Notes under the pieces: generated by a model
What the model saw: the letters and a program-made list of their open reading frames with translations, nothing else
Databases searched by the model: none
What the model was told of the DNA's origin: nothing
Made by a program: the position numbers and the translations under genes
Shown here: positions 52,078 through 60,195 of the stretch, piece by piece
Numbering within the stretch: position 1 is the first letter of the stretch
How the letters are laid out: every line of letters begins with the position of its first letter
Source: Pararhodobacter marinus
GTDB taxonomy: Bacteria; Pseudomonadota; Alphaproteobacteria; Rhodobacterales; Rhodobacteraceae
Direction of reading: 5' to 3'
DNA length: 64,000 bases
NCBI RefSeq assembly: GCF_003122215.1
Contig: NZ_QEYD01000002.1
Coordinates: 186,001 to 250,000 of the forward strand

Positions 52078-52626
52078 ATGCAACCTGTTCGCACGCTTTT
52101 CGCGTCTTCCGTCCTTGCCCTGATGCTGGCCGCCCCGGCGATGGCGCAATCCTCGCTCAGCGGGATGATCACCGGCAACGATCTGGACCGCATTCAGGAA
52201 ATCGCCGGCGCCTATGGCACGATCGAGCGCCGTCAGGACGAAGACGGCATCTGGCTGCGCGGCGATATGGACGGCATCGTCTACACGATCTCGTTTCTCA
52301 ACTGCAACGATGCGGGCGGCGATTGCTCGACCGTCCAGTTCCGCGCCTGGTGGGAATCGAACGGCGCCCATTCCATGGAAGCGATGAACCAGTGGAACCG
52401 CGACCGCCGCTTCTCGGCCGCCTATCTCGACAGCCGCGACAACGCGACGATCGAATGGGACGTGAACCTTGCGGGCGGGGTCAGCGCCGTCAATTTCGAC
52501 GATTCCGTGCAATGGTGGCAGGCTGTCGTGCGCCAGTTCCGCGAGATGGTCATCGATCCGGGCTATGACGCGGCGGGTGTCGGCTCGTCCGGGGGCTCTT
52601 CGGGCGGCACCTCGCCCGGCAAGTAA
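52078..52626 (+). CDS. Secreted YbjN-domain protein
   Basis: 182 residues with a signal peptide (MQPVRTLFASSVLALMLAAPAMAQ). The mature region, starting LSGMITGNDLDRIQEIAGAYGTIERRQDEDGIWLRGDMDG and including MEAMNQWNRDRRFSAAYLDSRDNATIEWDVNLAGGVS, fits the YbjN/type III chaperone-like fold. A Gly/Ser-rich tail follows. GGAGGGA precedes the ATG. Function unknown; two cysteines may form a disulfide. Confidence 0.82.
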   Translation: MQPVRTLFASSVLALMLAAPAMAQSSLSGMITGNDLDRIQEIAGAYGTIERRQDEDGIWLRGDMDGIVYTISFLNCNDAGGDCSTVQFRAWWESNGAHSMEAMNQWNRDRRFSAAYLDSRDNATIEWDVNLAGGVSAVNFDDSVQWWQAVVRQFREMVIDPGYDAAGVGSSGGSSGGTSPGK

Positions 52627-52711
52627 GGCCGGCGGATTCGTTCCCCACAGGCGCTGCCCGCTCCCTGCGGGCGCGCCGTTCCGGGTTGAACATTATTGTG
52701 CGGGTTGCACC

Positions 52712-53308
52712 TTATTCGGCCAGCGCCGCCGTTTCGACCGGATCGCTGCATTGCGGCAGGGCGCTGGTGAACTCAGCCACCTCGGCGCGGCGCGCGGGGT
52801 CGCGCATCGGCGGCCAGTCCGCCGCCACGCCGCCACGCCCCTGAACCAGAACGCCATCGCGCGAGATCGCCGCCGTGGCGATGCGCACCGCGCAGGCAAG
52901 ATTGGCGGCGCCGTCGTAAAGCCCGTCCTCGCCCAGATCGCAGCCATGATAGCGCGCCGTCGTGGGCGAGATCTGCAACAGCCCCTGGTAGCGCCCGCCA
53001 CCGCCCGCCGCGCGCGGGTTCCAGGTGCTCTCGAACCGCGCGAGGCCCGAGAAGAACGCGACATAGAAAGCCGCGCGCTGGCTCGGCGTCGCCTCTTCGT
53101 AATCGGGGCAGAAATGGTCGATATCGGCGGGAACGGTGTGAACCATGGGGGTGCCGTCGGTGAGCAGCGCCTCGATCATCGCGGTGTTCCACTCGGCGGA
53201 TTCGGGGCGGTGGTTCCACCGCGCGGCGACTTCGGGAGCGGTTTCCTCGACCACGGGCTGCATGACGCAGGCAGCGAGGAAAGGCACGATGCAAAGGGCG
53301 AGGCGCAT
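52712..53308 (-). CDS. Lipoprotein with lytic transglycosylase-like domain
   Basis: 198 residues from MRLALCIVPFLAAC, a lipobox with Cys14. The segment FFSGLARFESTWNPRAAGGGGRYQGLLQISPTTARYHGC has the catalytic glutamate context (FES) and GLLQIS motif of family 1 transglycosylases; four cysteines may pair. It would cleave peptidoglycan from the outer-membrane side. Starts at 53344 or 53368 would bury the lipobox and are rejected. Confidence 0.8.
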   Translation of the reverse strand: MRLALCIVPFLAACVMQPVVEETAPEVAARWNHRPESAEWNTAMIEALLTDGTPMVHTVPADIDHFCPDYEEATPSQRAAFYVAFFSGLARFESTWNPRAAGGGGRYQGLLQISPTTARYHGCDLGEDGLYDGAANLACAVRIATAAISRDGVLVQGRGGVAADWPPMRDPARRAEVAEFTSALPQCSDPVETAALAE

Positions 53309-53532
53309 GGATTCGTCCGAGACTGTTTCAACCGCATTTCCCATGCTCTGCAAAGCGAGTCGTGGCAAGCAGGCTTGGCCGCGCGCCCGCCGCGCTCGGC
53401 AAGAAAACGCCGGAAACCATCCTGCAGGGGCCCTCGAAACCGCTTTTCACCGCGCGCGGGCCGTTCTAGAACCGCTCCGATCCCCGTCCCGACCGCCCGC
53501 GCCCGCCGTGCGGCCTCAGAAAGGAAACCGAC

Positions 53533-55041
53533 ATGCTCGATCTTAGCTTCGATGCCCCCAAGCCCAAAGTCATCGCCGGAGCGACCGGCGACTGGGAACT
53601 GGTCATCGGCATGGAGATCCACGCCCAGGTATCCACGCAGGCCAAGCTGTTCTCGGGCGCCTCGACCACCTTCGGCGCCGAGCCCAATTCGAACGTCTCG
53701 TTCATCGACGCGGCGATGCCCGGCATGCTGCCGGTGATCAACGAATTCTGCATCGAGCAGGCGGTGCGCACCGGGCTGGGCCTGAAGGCGCAGATCAACC
53801 TGCGCTCGGCCTTCGACCGCAAGAACTATTTCTACCCCGACAACCCGCAGGGCTACCAGATCAGCCAGCTCTATCACCCGATCGTCGGCGAGGGCGAAGT
53901 CATCGTCGAGATGGGCGCAGGCATCGCGCGCGTGGTCCGCATCGAACGGATCCATGTCGAACAGGATGCGGGCAAGTCGATCCACGACATGGATCCGAAC
54001 ATGTCCTTCATCGACCTGAACCGCACCGGCGTGCCGCTGATGGAGATCGTCTCGCGCCCCGATATCCGCGGGCCCGAGGAAGCCGCCGCCTATGTCGGCA
54101 AGCTGCGCCAGATCCTGCGCTACCTCGGGACCTGCGACGGCAACATGCAGAACGGCAATCTGCGCGCCGACGTCAACGTCTCGGTCTGCCGTCCGGGCCA
54201 GTACGAGAAGTATCAGGAAACGCAGGATTTCGGCCATCTCGGCACGCGCTGCGAGATCAAGAACATGAACTCGATGCGCTTCATCCAGCAGGCCATCGAC
54301 TACGAGGCCCGGCGCCAGATCGCCATCCTGGAAGACGGTGGCAAGGTCGATCAGGAAACCCGTCTCTACGATCCCGACAAGGGCGAGACGCGCTCGATGC
54401 GCTCGAAGGAAGAGGCGCAGGATTACCGCTATTTCCCCGATCCCGACCTGCTGCCGCTGGAGATCGAACAGGACTGGGTCGATGCCATCGCGGCCTCGAT
54501 GCCCGAACTGCCCGACGCCAAGAAGGCGCGCTTCATGAGTGATTTCGGGCTGACCGATTACGACGCCTCGGTGCTGACGGCGGATGTCGAACTGGCGCGC
54601 TATTTCGAAGAGTCGCTGGGCGGCGGCGACGGCAAGAGAACCGCGAACTGGATCATCAACGAGGTGCTGGGCCGCGCCAACAAGGCCGAGGTCACGCCCC
54701 GCCAGATCGCCGCACCCGCGGTCAATACCGCGATCCTGTCGATGGTGGCGAAGGACGAGATCTCGACCAAGATCGCCAAGGACGTGCTGGAGATCCATGT
54801 CGAAACCGGCCGAGATCCCAACGAGATCGTCGAGACCGAGGGGATGAAGCAGGTCACCGATACCGGCGCCATCGAAGCCGCGGTCGACGAGATCATCGCC
54901 GCCAACCCGGCGCAGGTGGAGAAAGCCAAGCAGAACCCGAAACTGGCGGGCTGGTTCGTCGGGCAGGTGATGAAAGCCACCGGCGGCAAGGCCAACCCGG
55001 CGGCTGTCAACGCGCTGGTCACGGCGAAATTGGGCCTCTAA
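53533..55041 (+). CDS. gatB: Aspartyl/glutamyl-tRNA amidotransferase subunit B
   Basis: 502 residues. Family markers [54 protein letters not shown] and [12 protein letters not shown] are all present, followed by the YqeY-like C-terminal tail domain ([47 protein letters not shown]). It amidates misacylated Glu-tRNAGln/Asp-tRNAAsn with GatA and GatC, which are not adjacent. AAGGAAA lies before the ATG. Confidence 0.97.
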   Translation: MLDLSFDAPKPKVIAGATGDWELVIGMEIHAQVSTQAKLFSGASTTFGAEPNSNVSFIDAAMPGMLPVINEFCIEQAVRTGLGLKAQINLRSAFDRKNYFYPDNPQGYQISQLYHPIVGEGEVIVEMGAGIARVVRIERIHVEQDAGKSIHDMDPNMSFIDLNRTGVPLMEIVSRPDIRGPEEAAAYVGKLRQILRYLGTCDGNMQNGNLRADVNVSVCRPGQYEKYQETQDFGHLGTRCEIKNMNSMRFIQQAIDYEARRQIAILEDGGKVDQETRLYDPDKGETRSMRSKEEAQDYRYFPDPDLLPLEIEQDWVDAIAASMPELPDAKKARFMSDFGLTDYDASVLTADVELARYFEESLGGGDGKRTANWIINEVLGRANKAEVTPRQIAAPAVNTAILSMVAKDEISTKIAKDVLEIHVETGRDPNEIVETEGMKQVTDTGAIEAAVDEIIAANPAQVEKAKQNPKLAGWFVGQVMKATGGKANPAAVNALVTAKLGL

Positions 55042-55133
55042 CCGGGCCCGTGATACCCGTGATGCCCGGGCGGCTCCCGGGCCCGCATGCGCCAGCGGGG
55101 CCAGCCCCCTGACACCCGGGATAGGCAGCGAAC

Positions 55134-55173
55134 AAAGATGTGGCGTTGAGATTTTTGTTAACGCTGCATCTTT
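55134..55173. other. Stem-loop partly overlapping repeat copy 2
   Basis: AAAGATG-N2-GCGTT (55134-55147) faces AACGC-N2-CATCTTT (55160-55173), giving 12 pairs around an A/T-rich loop. The right arm includes the first bases of the 74-bp repeat. Not seen beside copy 1. Confidence 0.55.
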
Positions 55174-55239
55174 ACGCCGCAAATATCCTCGGGGGGTGAA
55201 TTTGCCGTCAGGCAAAGAGGGGGGCAGACAGCCCCCCTG
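55166..55239 (-). repeat. 74-bp dispersed intergenic repeat, copy 2 (inverted relative to copy 1)
   Basis: Perfect reverse complement of 46424-46497. Lies in the 222-bp gap between convergent gatB and argF. A GCCCGGG/CCCGGGC hairpin (55064-55070 with 55076-55082) just after gatB may aid termination. Confidence 0.95.
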
Positions 55240-55263
55240 ACGCCTTCCGGTCCCGGCGCGCCG

Positions 55264-56190
55264 TCAGACGCCGAGGCACCAGCGCATGACGGCTTTCTGC
55301 GCGTGCAGCCGGTTCTCGGCCTCGTCCCAGATCACCGATTGCGGACCGTCCATCACCGCCGAGGTCACCTCGTCCTCGCGATGGGCGGGCAGGCAATGCA
55401 TGAACAGCGCGTCGGGTTTCGCCGCCGCCATCAGCCGCTCGTTCACCTGATAGGGGCGCAGCTGGTTGTGGCGGCGCTCCTTGGTGGACTGGCTGTCATG
55501 CATCGACACCCAGGTATCGGTCACGACGAGATCCGCGCCCTCGACCGCCTTCATCGGGTCGCGTTCGATCACCACGTCGCGCCCCTTGTCGCGCGCGTAG
55601 CGGATCCATTCGTTTTCCGGGTCGAGCGGCTGCGGGCCGGTGAAGGTGAAATCGAAGCCGAACTGCCCGGCCGCATGCAGCAGCGAGGCGCAGACATTGT
55701 TGCCGTCGCCCGCCCAGACGACCTTCTTGCCCGCGATGGGCCCGCGATGCTCTTCATAGGTCAGCACATCGGCCATGATCTGGCAGGGATGGGTGCGGTT
55801 GGTCAGCCCGTTGATCACCGGGACCGAGGCGTATTCCGCCATTTCCTGGATCACCGATTCCTCGAAGGTGCGCAGCATGATCAGGTCGACATAGCGCGAC
55901 AGGACGCGGGCGGTGTCGGCGATGGTCTCGCCATGGCCGAGCTGCATCTCGCTGCCCGACAGGACCATGGTCTGGCCACCCATCTGGCGCACCCCGGCAT
56001 CGAAGCTGACGCGTGTCCGGGTCGAGGGTTTCTCGAAGATCAGCGCGACCATGCGGCCTTTCAGCGGCTGTTCGTCATCGGGGGTGCCCTTGTGGCGGCC
56101 CTGACGCGCGGCTTTCATCGCCGCGGCCTGGTCGATGATCGCCCGCAGATCGGCGGTGTCGGTGGTGTGGATATCGAGAAAATGGTTCAT
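55264..56190 (-). CDS. argF: Ornithine carbamoyltransferase
   Basis: 308 residues. Carbamoyl-phosphate loop [20 protein letters not shown], ornithine-binding TDTWVSM, and the catalytic HCLPAHR are all present. It makes citrulline from ornithine in arginine synthesis. The gene follows argD on the same strand with about 100 bases between, so the two are probably one operon despite a repeat-like element in the gap. Confidence 0.97.
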   Translation of the reverse strand: MNHFLDIHTTDTADLRAIIDQAAAMKAARQGRHKGTPDDEQPLKGRMVALIFEKPSTRTRVSFDAGVRQMGGQTMVLSGSEMQLGHGETIADTARVLSRYVDLIMLRTFEESVIQEMAEYASVPVINGLTNRTHPCQIMADVLTYEEHRGPIAGKKVVWAGDGNNVCASLLHAAGQFGFDFTFTGPQPLDPENEWIRYARDKGRDVVIERDPMKAVEGADLVVTDTWVSMHDSQSTKERRHNQLRPYQVNERLMAAAKPDALFMHCLPAHREDEVTSAVMDGPQSVIWDEAENRLHAQKAVMRWCLGV

Positions 56191-56249
56191 CGGTTACGCT
56201 TTCGGGATCGCGGGGAAGGGGGCGCTGCCCCCTCGGCGCTGTCGCGCCT

Positions 56250-56278
56250 CACCCCCGGAGTATTTGCAACAAAGTGAA
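56250..56278 (+). repeat. Degenerate copy of dispersed repeat core between argD and argF
   Basis: CACCCCCGGAGTATTTGCAA and the following CAAAGTGAA resemble the core and flank of the 74-bp repeats, preceded by a GGGGGCGCTGCCCCC hairpin at about 56217-56232. Confidence 0.6.
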
Positions 56279-56293
56279 GATCATCGGGGAGGG

Positions 56294-57466
56294 TCAGGCA
56301 GATTCGAACGCCGTGGCGGCGGTGTCGAGGCGCTCGACGGCCTCTGCCAGATCCTCGTCGGGGATGTTGAGCGCGGGGAGAAGGCGCAGCACGTTGTCCG
56401 CGGCGGGCACGACGAGCACGCCCGCCTCGCGCGCGGCGGCGGCGAGATCGGCGGCGGGCGCCTTGCATTTCAGCCCCAGCATCAGGCCCATCCCGCGCAC
56501 GCTGTCGAAGCTGTCGGGATGCCCGGCGACGAGGCCTTCGAGCTTCTGGCGCAGGAGGCCCGCCTTGCGGCCGACCTCGGCCAGGAAGGCGGGATCCGAG
56601 ACGATCTGCGTGACTTTCAGCCCCACCGCGCAGCCCAGCGGGTTGCCGCCATAGGTCGAGCCATGCGTGCCCGCCACCATGCCCGAGGCGGCGTCCTCGG
56701 TCGCCAGCACGGCGCCCAGCGGGAAGCCGCCGCCGATGCCCTTGGCCACCATCATGATGTCGGGGGTCACGCCCGCCCATTCATGCGCGAAGAGCTTGCC
56801 GGTGCGGCCCATGCCGCATTGCACCTCGTCGAAGATCAGGAGCGCGCCGGTGCGGTCGCAGGCCGCGCGCAGGGCCCTGAGCTGGTCCTCGGGCATCGGG
56901 CGGATGCCGCCTTCTCCCTGGACGGGTTCGACGATGACGGCGCAGATGCTGTCATCCATGGCGGCTTCGAAGGCCTCCATGTCGCCCCAGGGCAGTTGAC
57001 GGAAGCCTGGCATCAGCGGGCCGAAGCCCTTGACCATCTTCTCGGAGCCGGCGGCGGCGATGGCAGCGGTCGAGCGGCCGTGGAAGGCGCCCTCGAAGGT
57101 GAGGAAGGTCTCGCGCGGGGTGCCTTTGTCGTAATGGTATTTCCGCGCCATCTTGATCGCCAGCTCAGCCGTTTCGGTGCCGGAATTGGTGAAGAAGACG
57201 GTATCGGCGAAGGTCTGTTCGACCAGCAGGTCGGCCAGCGCCTGTTGCTCGGGGATCTGGTAGAGGTTCGAGACATGCCACAGTTTCTGTGCCTGCCCGC
57301 TCAGCGTCGCCACCAGCTCGGGATGGGCGTGGCCCAGCGCGTTGACCGCGATGCCCGCGCCCAGATCGAGGAATCGGCGACCATCCGCCTCGGTCAGCCA
57401 CGAGCCTTCGCCCTTCACGAAGGAAAGCGGCGTGCGGTTATAGGTCGGCAGGACAGACGGGATCAT
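56294..57466 (-). CDS. argD: Acetylornithine aminotransferase
   Basis: 390 residues from MIPSVLPTYNRTPLSF. Class III PLP enzyme: FFTNSGTETAELAIKMAR, FHGRSTAAIAAAG, LIFDEVQCGMGRTGK and the PLP-lysine region MVAKGIGGGFPLGA. It transaminates N-acetylglutamate semialdehyde and perhaps the succinyl-diaminopimelate analogue. AAAGGG precedes the start. An upstream in-frame ATG at 57496 is less likely. Confidence 0.96.
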   Translation of the reverse strand: MIPSVLPTYNRTPLSFVKGEGSWLTEADGRRFLDLGAGIAVNALGHAHPELVATLSGQAQKLWHVSNLYQIPEQQALADLLVEQTFADTVFFTNSGTETAELAIKMARKYHYDKGTPRETFLTFEGAFHGRSTAAIAAAGSEKMVKGFGPLMPGFRQLPWGDMEAFEAAMDDSICAVIVEPVQGEGGIRPMPEDQLRALRAACDRTGALLIFDEVQCGMGRTGKLFAHEWAGVTPDIMMVAKGIGGGFPLGAVLATEDAASGMVAGTHGSTYGGNPLGCAVGLKVTQIVSDPAFLAEVGRKAGLLRQKLEGLVAGHPDSFDSVRGMGLMLGLKCKAPAADLAAAAREAGVLVVPAADNVLRLLPALNIPDEDLAEAVERLDTAATAFESA

Positions 57467-58036
57467 GTCAAACACCCTTTGAATGGGAAGGCCCATAGGT
57501 GCCCAAGGCGCATGGCCAAGTCAAGGCACGGGACTAACGGGACAGGGACGGCGATGGAGGTGGGGGGGCGCAGGCGGACGTCGGGCGTCCGGACATGCGG
57601 GATCGATCAGGCGCGGGGGCGTCGGCGTCGCGAAACGGAGAGGGTGCACAGGTCGATCATGCGATGCGCATAGCCTGTCGCGCGCGGTCTGTCGAGCGTT
57701 TCCTTCGGCGTCATCGCGCTGCCATCGCGGGCGGGCTTTCGGGGCACGCTTTCGGGTCACGCTTTCCGGGGCACGCCGCCCGGAACGCGCGGACGGAATG
57801 GCGTCGGGCGGTCCGGATCGCGGCGAATTTAACCCTGTCATCGGATGCCGGGCTTGCCCGCCTGCCAGTCCTTCAGTATCCCCGATAGTCACCATGCTGA
57901 CCGCGCCCCAGATATCCGCGATCCGAACCGGGTCGCCCCAGGATCCTCGCTGCCCGCTGCCGGGCCGCTTTGGCGGCGCGACGGCGGGCTGGCGGGCTTG
58001 TGTGCCGGTGAAGCCGCGCGCGCCGGGGCGGCGGCG
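57467..58036. other. 570-bp region without a convincing gene
   Basis: Frames that stay open here (both strands) have biased Arg/Gly/Ala composition and no family motif. It contains three imperfect tandem units of about 13 bases, CTTTCGGGGCACG and variants, at 57736-57748, 57749-57761 and 57762-57775. The argD promoter and that of the lipoprotein gene should lie at its two ends. Confidence 0.6.
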
Positions 58037-58666
58037 ATGACCGCGCGCTGGCTTCGGTCCCTGCGCCTGTCGCTCGCGGCGCTGATCCTGCCGCTGGCGG
58101 GCTGTTTCGAGACCGCGCCCTTGACGGAAGCCGCGACGCGCGGGCTGATGCCCGCTTCGGGGCCCAGCGAGGTGACGGTGCTCAGGGGGGCTGTGCGGGT
58201 GGCCGGGCCGGCGGGGTATTGCATCGATGTCGAGGCCACGACCGAAAGCGATATCGAGGCCTTCGTGCTGCTGGTGCGGTGCCGCATGACGCTGCGTCCG
58301 ACGCCGGTGCTCAGTGCGACCGTGACCGGCTTGCAGACCGATGGCACGCCCGACATGTTCCGTTCGCTGCCCGAATTCATGCGCTCGACGCCCGGGCGTG
58401 CGCAGCTCAGCCGGTCGGGCGATCCGCGCGATGTCGAGGTGCTGGAAGCGACATATGCCGATGGCGCGGTCTGGCTGCTGATCCGCGACGAGGGCAATCC
58501 GTCTTCCTTCGACGAGACCTATTGGCGCGCGATCCTGCCGGTGGCGGGGCGGGTGATGACGCTCGCGGTGCTGGCGGCCGCCGATCACCCGTTCGAGCGC
58601 GACAGCGGGCTGGGGATCCTGCAGACCTTCGTGCGGCGCATGTACGCGGTGAACGCGCAGGGCTGA
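58037..58666 (+). CDS. Predicted lipoprotein of unknown function
   Basis: 209 residues from MTARWLRSLRLSLAALILPLAGC, a lipobox with Cys23. The mature protein includes GPAGYCIDVEATTESDIEAFVLLVRCRM (two cysteines) and a C-terminal ILPVAGRVMTLAVLAAADHPFERDSGLGILQTFVRRM. No family recognised. Stops ten bases before the end of the convergent EamA-type gene. Confidence 0.75.
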   Translation: MTARWLRSLRLSLAALILPLAGCFETAPLTEAATRGLMPASGPSEVTVLRGAVRVAGPAGYCIDVEATTESDIEAFVLLVRCRMTLRPTPVLSATVTGLQTDGTPDMFRSLPEFMRSTPGRAQLSRSGDPRDVEVLEATYADGAVWLLIRDEGNPSSFDETYWRAILPVAGRVMTLAVLAAADHPFERDSGLGILQTFVRRMYAVNAQG

Positions 58667-58676
58667 GCGGCGGCTG

Positions 58677-59585
58677 TCACGCCAGCAGCACGATCCCCAC
58701 GATCGACAGGCCCAGAAGCACGATGCCCAGAACCTCCCATCGGCGCGGCACCTCGCGGAAGACCAGCGCCGAGACGAGGATCGAGAACAGCAGTTCAACC
58801 TGTCCCAGGCTGCGCACATAGGCCGCGTTCTGCAGGGCGAAGGCGGTGAACCAGCCCAGGCTGCCCAGCATTCCCGTCACGCCCACCGGCAGCACCCGAC
58901 GCCAGGCGCTAAGGACCCGCGACAACTCGCCCGGCTCGCGCCAGCGCAGCCAGAGGCTCATGGCAAGGGTCTGGAAACTCGTGACCATCGCCAGCGCGGC
59001 GATCGCCCGCAACAGCGCGTCGGGATGGTCGATCTCGACCGTGGCGCCCCGGTAGCCGATGGCCGACAGGCCGAACAGCGCGCCCGCCACCACGCCGAGA
59101 CCCGTCGCGCGGTTCAGCGCCTTGCCGCTGCGCCAGCCTTCGGGCGGGCGCGACAGGACGATCACGCCCAGCGTGCCCAGCGCGATGGCGCCAAGGCCCG
59201 GCAGGCTGACGGTCTCGCCAAGCACCAGCGCGGAAAAGGCCGCGACCTGGATGACCTCGGTCTTGGTGAAGGCCACGCCGACGGCGAAGGAGCGCTCGGA
59301 AAACAGCGCGACGAGGCAGAAGGTGGCGACGATCTGCGCCAGCCCGCCGGTCACCGCGAAAGCCCAGAAACGCAGGTCGAGCGCGGGGAAGGGGGCGTCG
59401 TGATACCACAACAACGTGGCCAGCCCGGCCAGCGCCAGCGGTGCGGCGAACAGGAAACGCGAAAAGGTCGCACCGCCAGTCGACAGGCCCAGACCCTTGA
59501 GCTGTTTTTGCAGCATCAGCCGCCAAGTCTGCACGGCGGCCGCCGCCAGCGTCACCAGGACCCAGGGTTCCAGCAGGTTTCCCAT
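58677..59585 (-). CDS. EamA/DMT-family permease
   Basis: 302 residues, ten predicted helices, two repeated EamA halves (WRLMLQKQLKGLGLSTGGATFSRFLFAAPLALAGL; LGSLGWFTAFALQNAAYVRSLGQVELLFSILVSALVFRE). Probably an exporter of amino acids or metabolites. It lies eight bases downstream of the Lrp-type regulator gene and in the same direction, so a regulator-exporter operon is likely. ATG 59585 opens the first helix; the longer frame is shadow of the regulator gene. Confidence 0.85.
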   Translation of the reverse strand: MGNLLEPWVLVTLAAAAVQTWRLMLQKQLKGLGLSTGGATFSRFLFAAPLALAGLATLLWYHDAPFPALDLRFWAFAVTGGLAQIVATFCLVALFSERSFAVGVAFTKTEVIQVAAFSALVLGETVSLPGLGAIALGTLGVIVLSRPPEGWRSGKALNRATGLGVVAGALFGLSAIGYRGATVEIDHPDALLRAIAALAMVTSFQTLAMSLWLRWREPGELSRVLSAWRRVLPVGVTGMLGSLGWFTAFALQNAAYVRSLGQVELLFSILVSALVFREVPRRWEVLGIVLLGLSIVGIVLLA

Positions 59586-59593
59586 CCCCGGGA

Positions 59594-60058
59594 TCAGACC
59601 GGCAGGATCGTCGTGGACTTGATCTCTTCCATCGACAGAAGGGCGGTGACGTTGTGGATCTTCACGTCCCGGATCAGCGCCTGGTAGAACGAATCGTAAG
59701 CGCGCGCATTCGTCACGCGGACTTTCAGGATATAGTCGATATCGCCCGCGAGCCGATGCGCCTCCATCACTTCGGGGCGGGTGCGCACCGAGGTCAGGAA
59801 GCGGTCCTGCCAGTCGGGATCGTGCTCGGCCGTGCGCACCAGCACGAAGAAACACGCCTCCAGCCCCAGCGATTCGGGATCCAGAAGCACCGTTTGCCGC
59901 CCGATCACGCCATTGTCGCGCATCTTGCGGATGCGGTTCCAGACCGGGGTCTTGGACGAGCCGACCTTGCGCGCAATGTCTTCCAGTGACTGGCTGGCAT
60001 CGTCTTGCAATTCCATCAGGATCTTGCGGTCGAGAGGGTCGAGCTCTGAACGGGACAT
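59594..60058 (-). CDS. Lrp/AsnC-family transcriptional regulator
   Basis: 154 residues. AsnC-type helix-turn-helix LDPLDRKILMELQDDASQSLEDIARKVGSSKTPVWNRIRKMRDNGVI, then the RAM ligand domain. GGAGAAG precedes ATG 60058. Such regulators sense amino acids and often control adjacent exporters; here the EamA-type permease follows and a GMC oxidoreductase gene is divergent 137 bases away. Confidence 0.92.
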   Translation of the reverse strand: MSRSELDPLDRKILMELQDDASQSLEDIARKVGSSKTPVWNRIRKMRDNGVIGRQTVLLDPESLGLEACFFVLVRTAEHDPDWQDRFLTSVRTRPEVMEAHRLAGDIDYILKVRVTNARAYDSFYQALIRDVKIHNVTALLSMEEIKSTTILPV

Positions 60059-60195
60059 CGCGTCTTCTCCGGGTCTGGCCCTGTGTATCGCCACGTCACG
60101 CCAGCGTCCAGCGCCGCCCCCTTGCAACGCGGGTCTCCATGTCGTTTCCATGACAGCCACGGGCAAGGAACGTGACAGATCGGGGACGGCAGATC

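Noticed and set aside
57521-58819. A 432-codon minus-strand frame covering the gene-free stretch
   Set aside because: Composition typical of shadow coding (Arg/His/Ala/Gly) and no family signature; it is opposite the lipoprotein gene for half its length.
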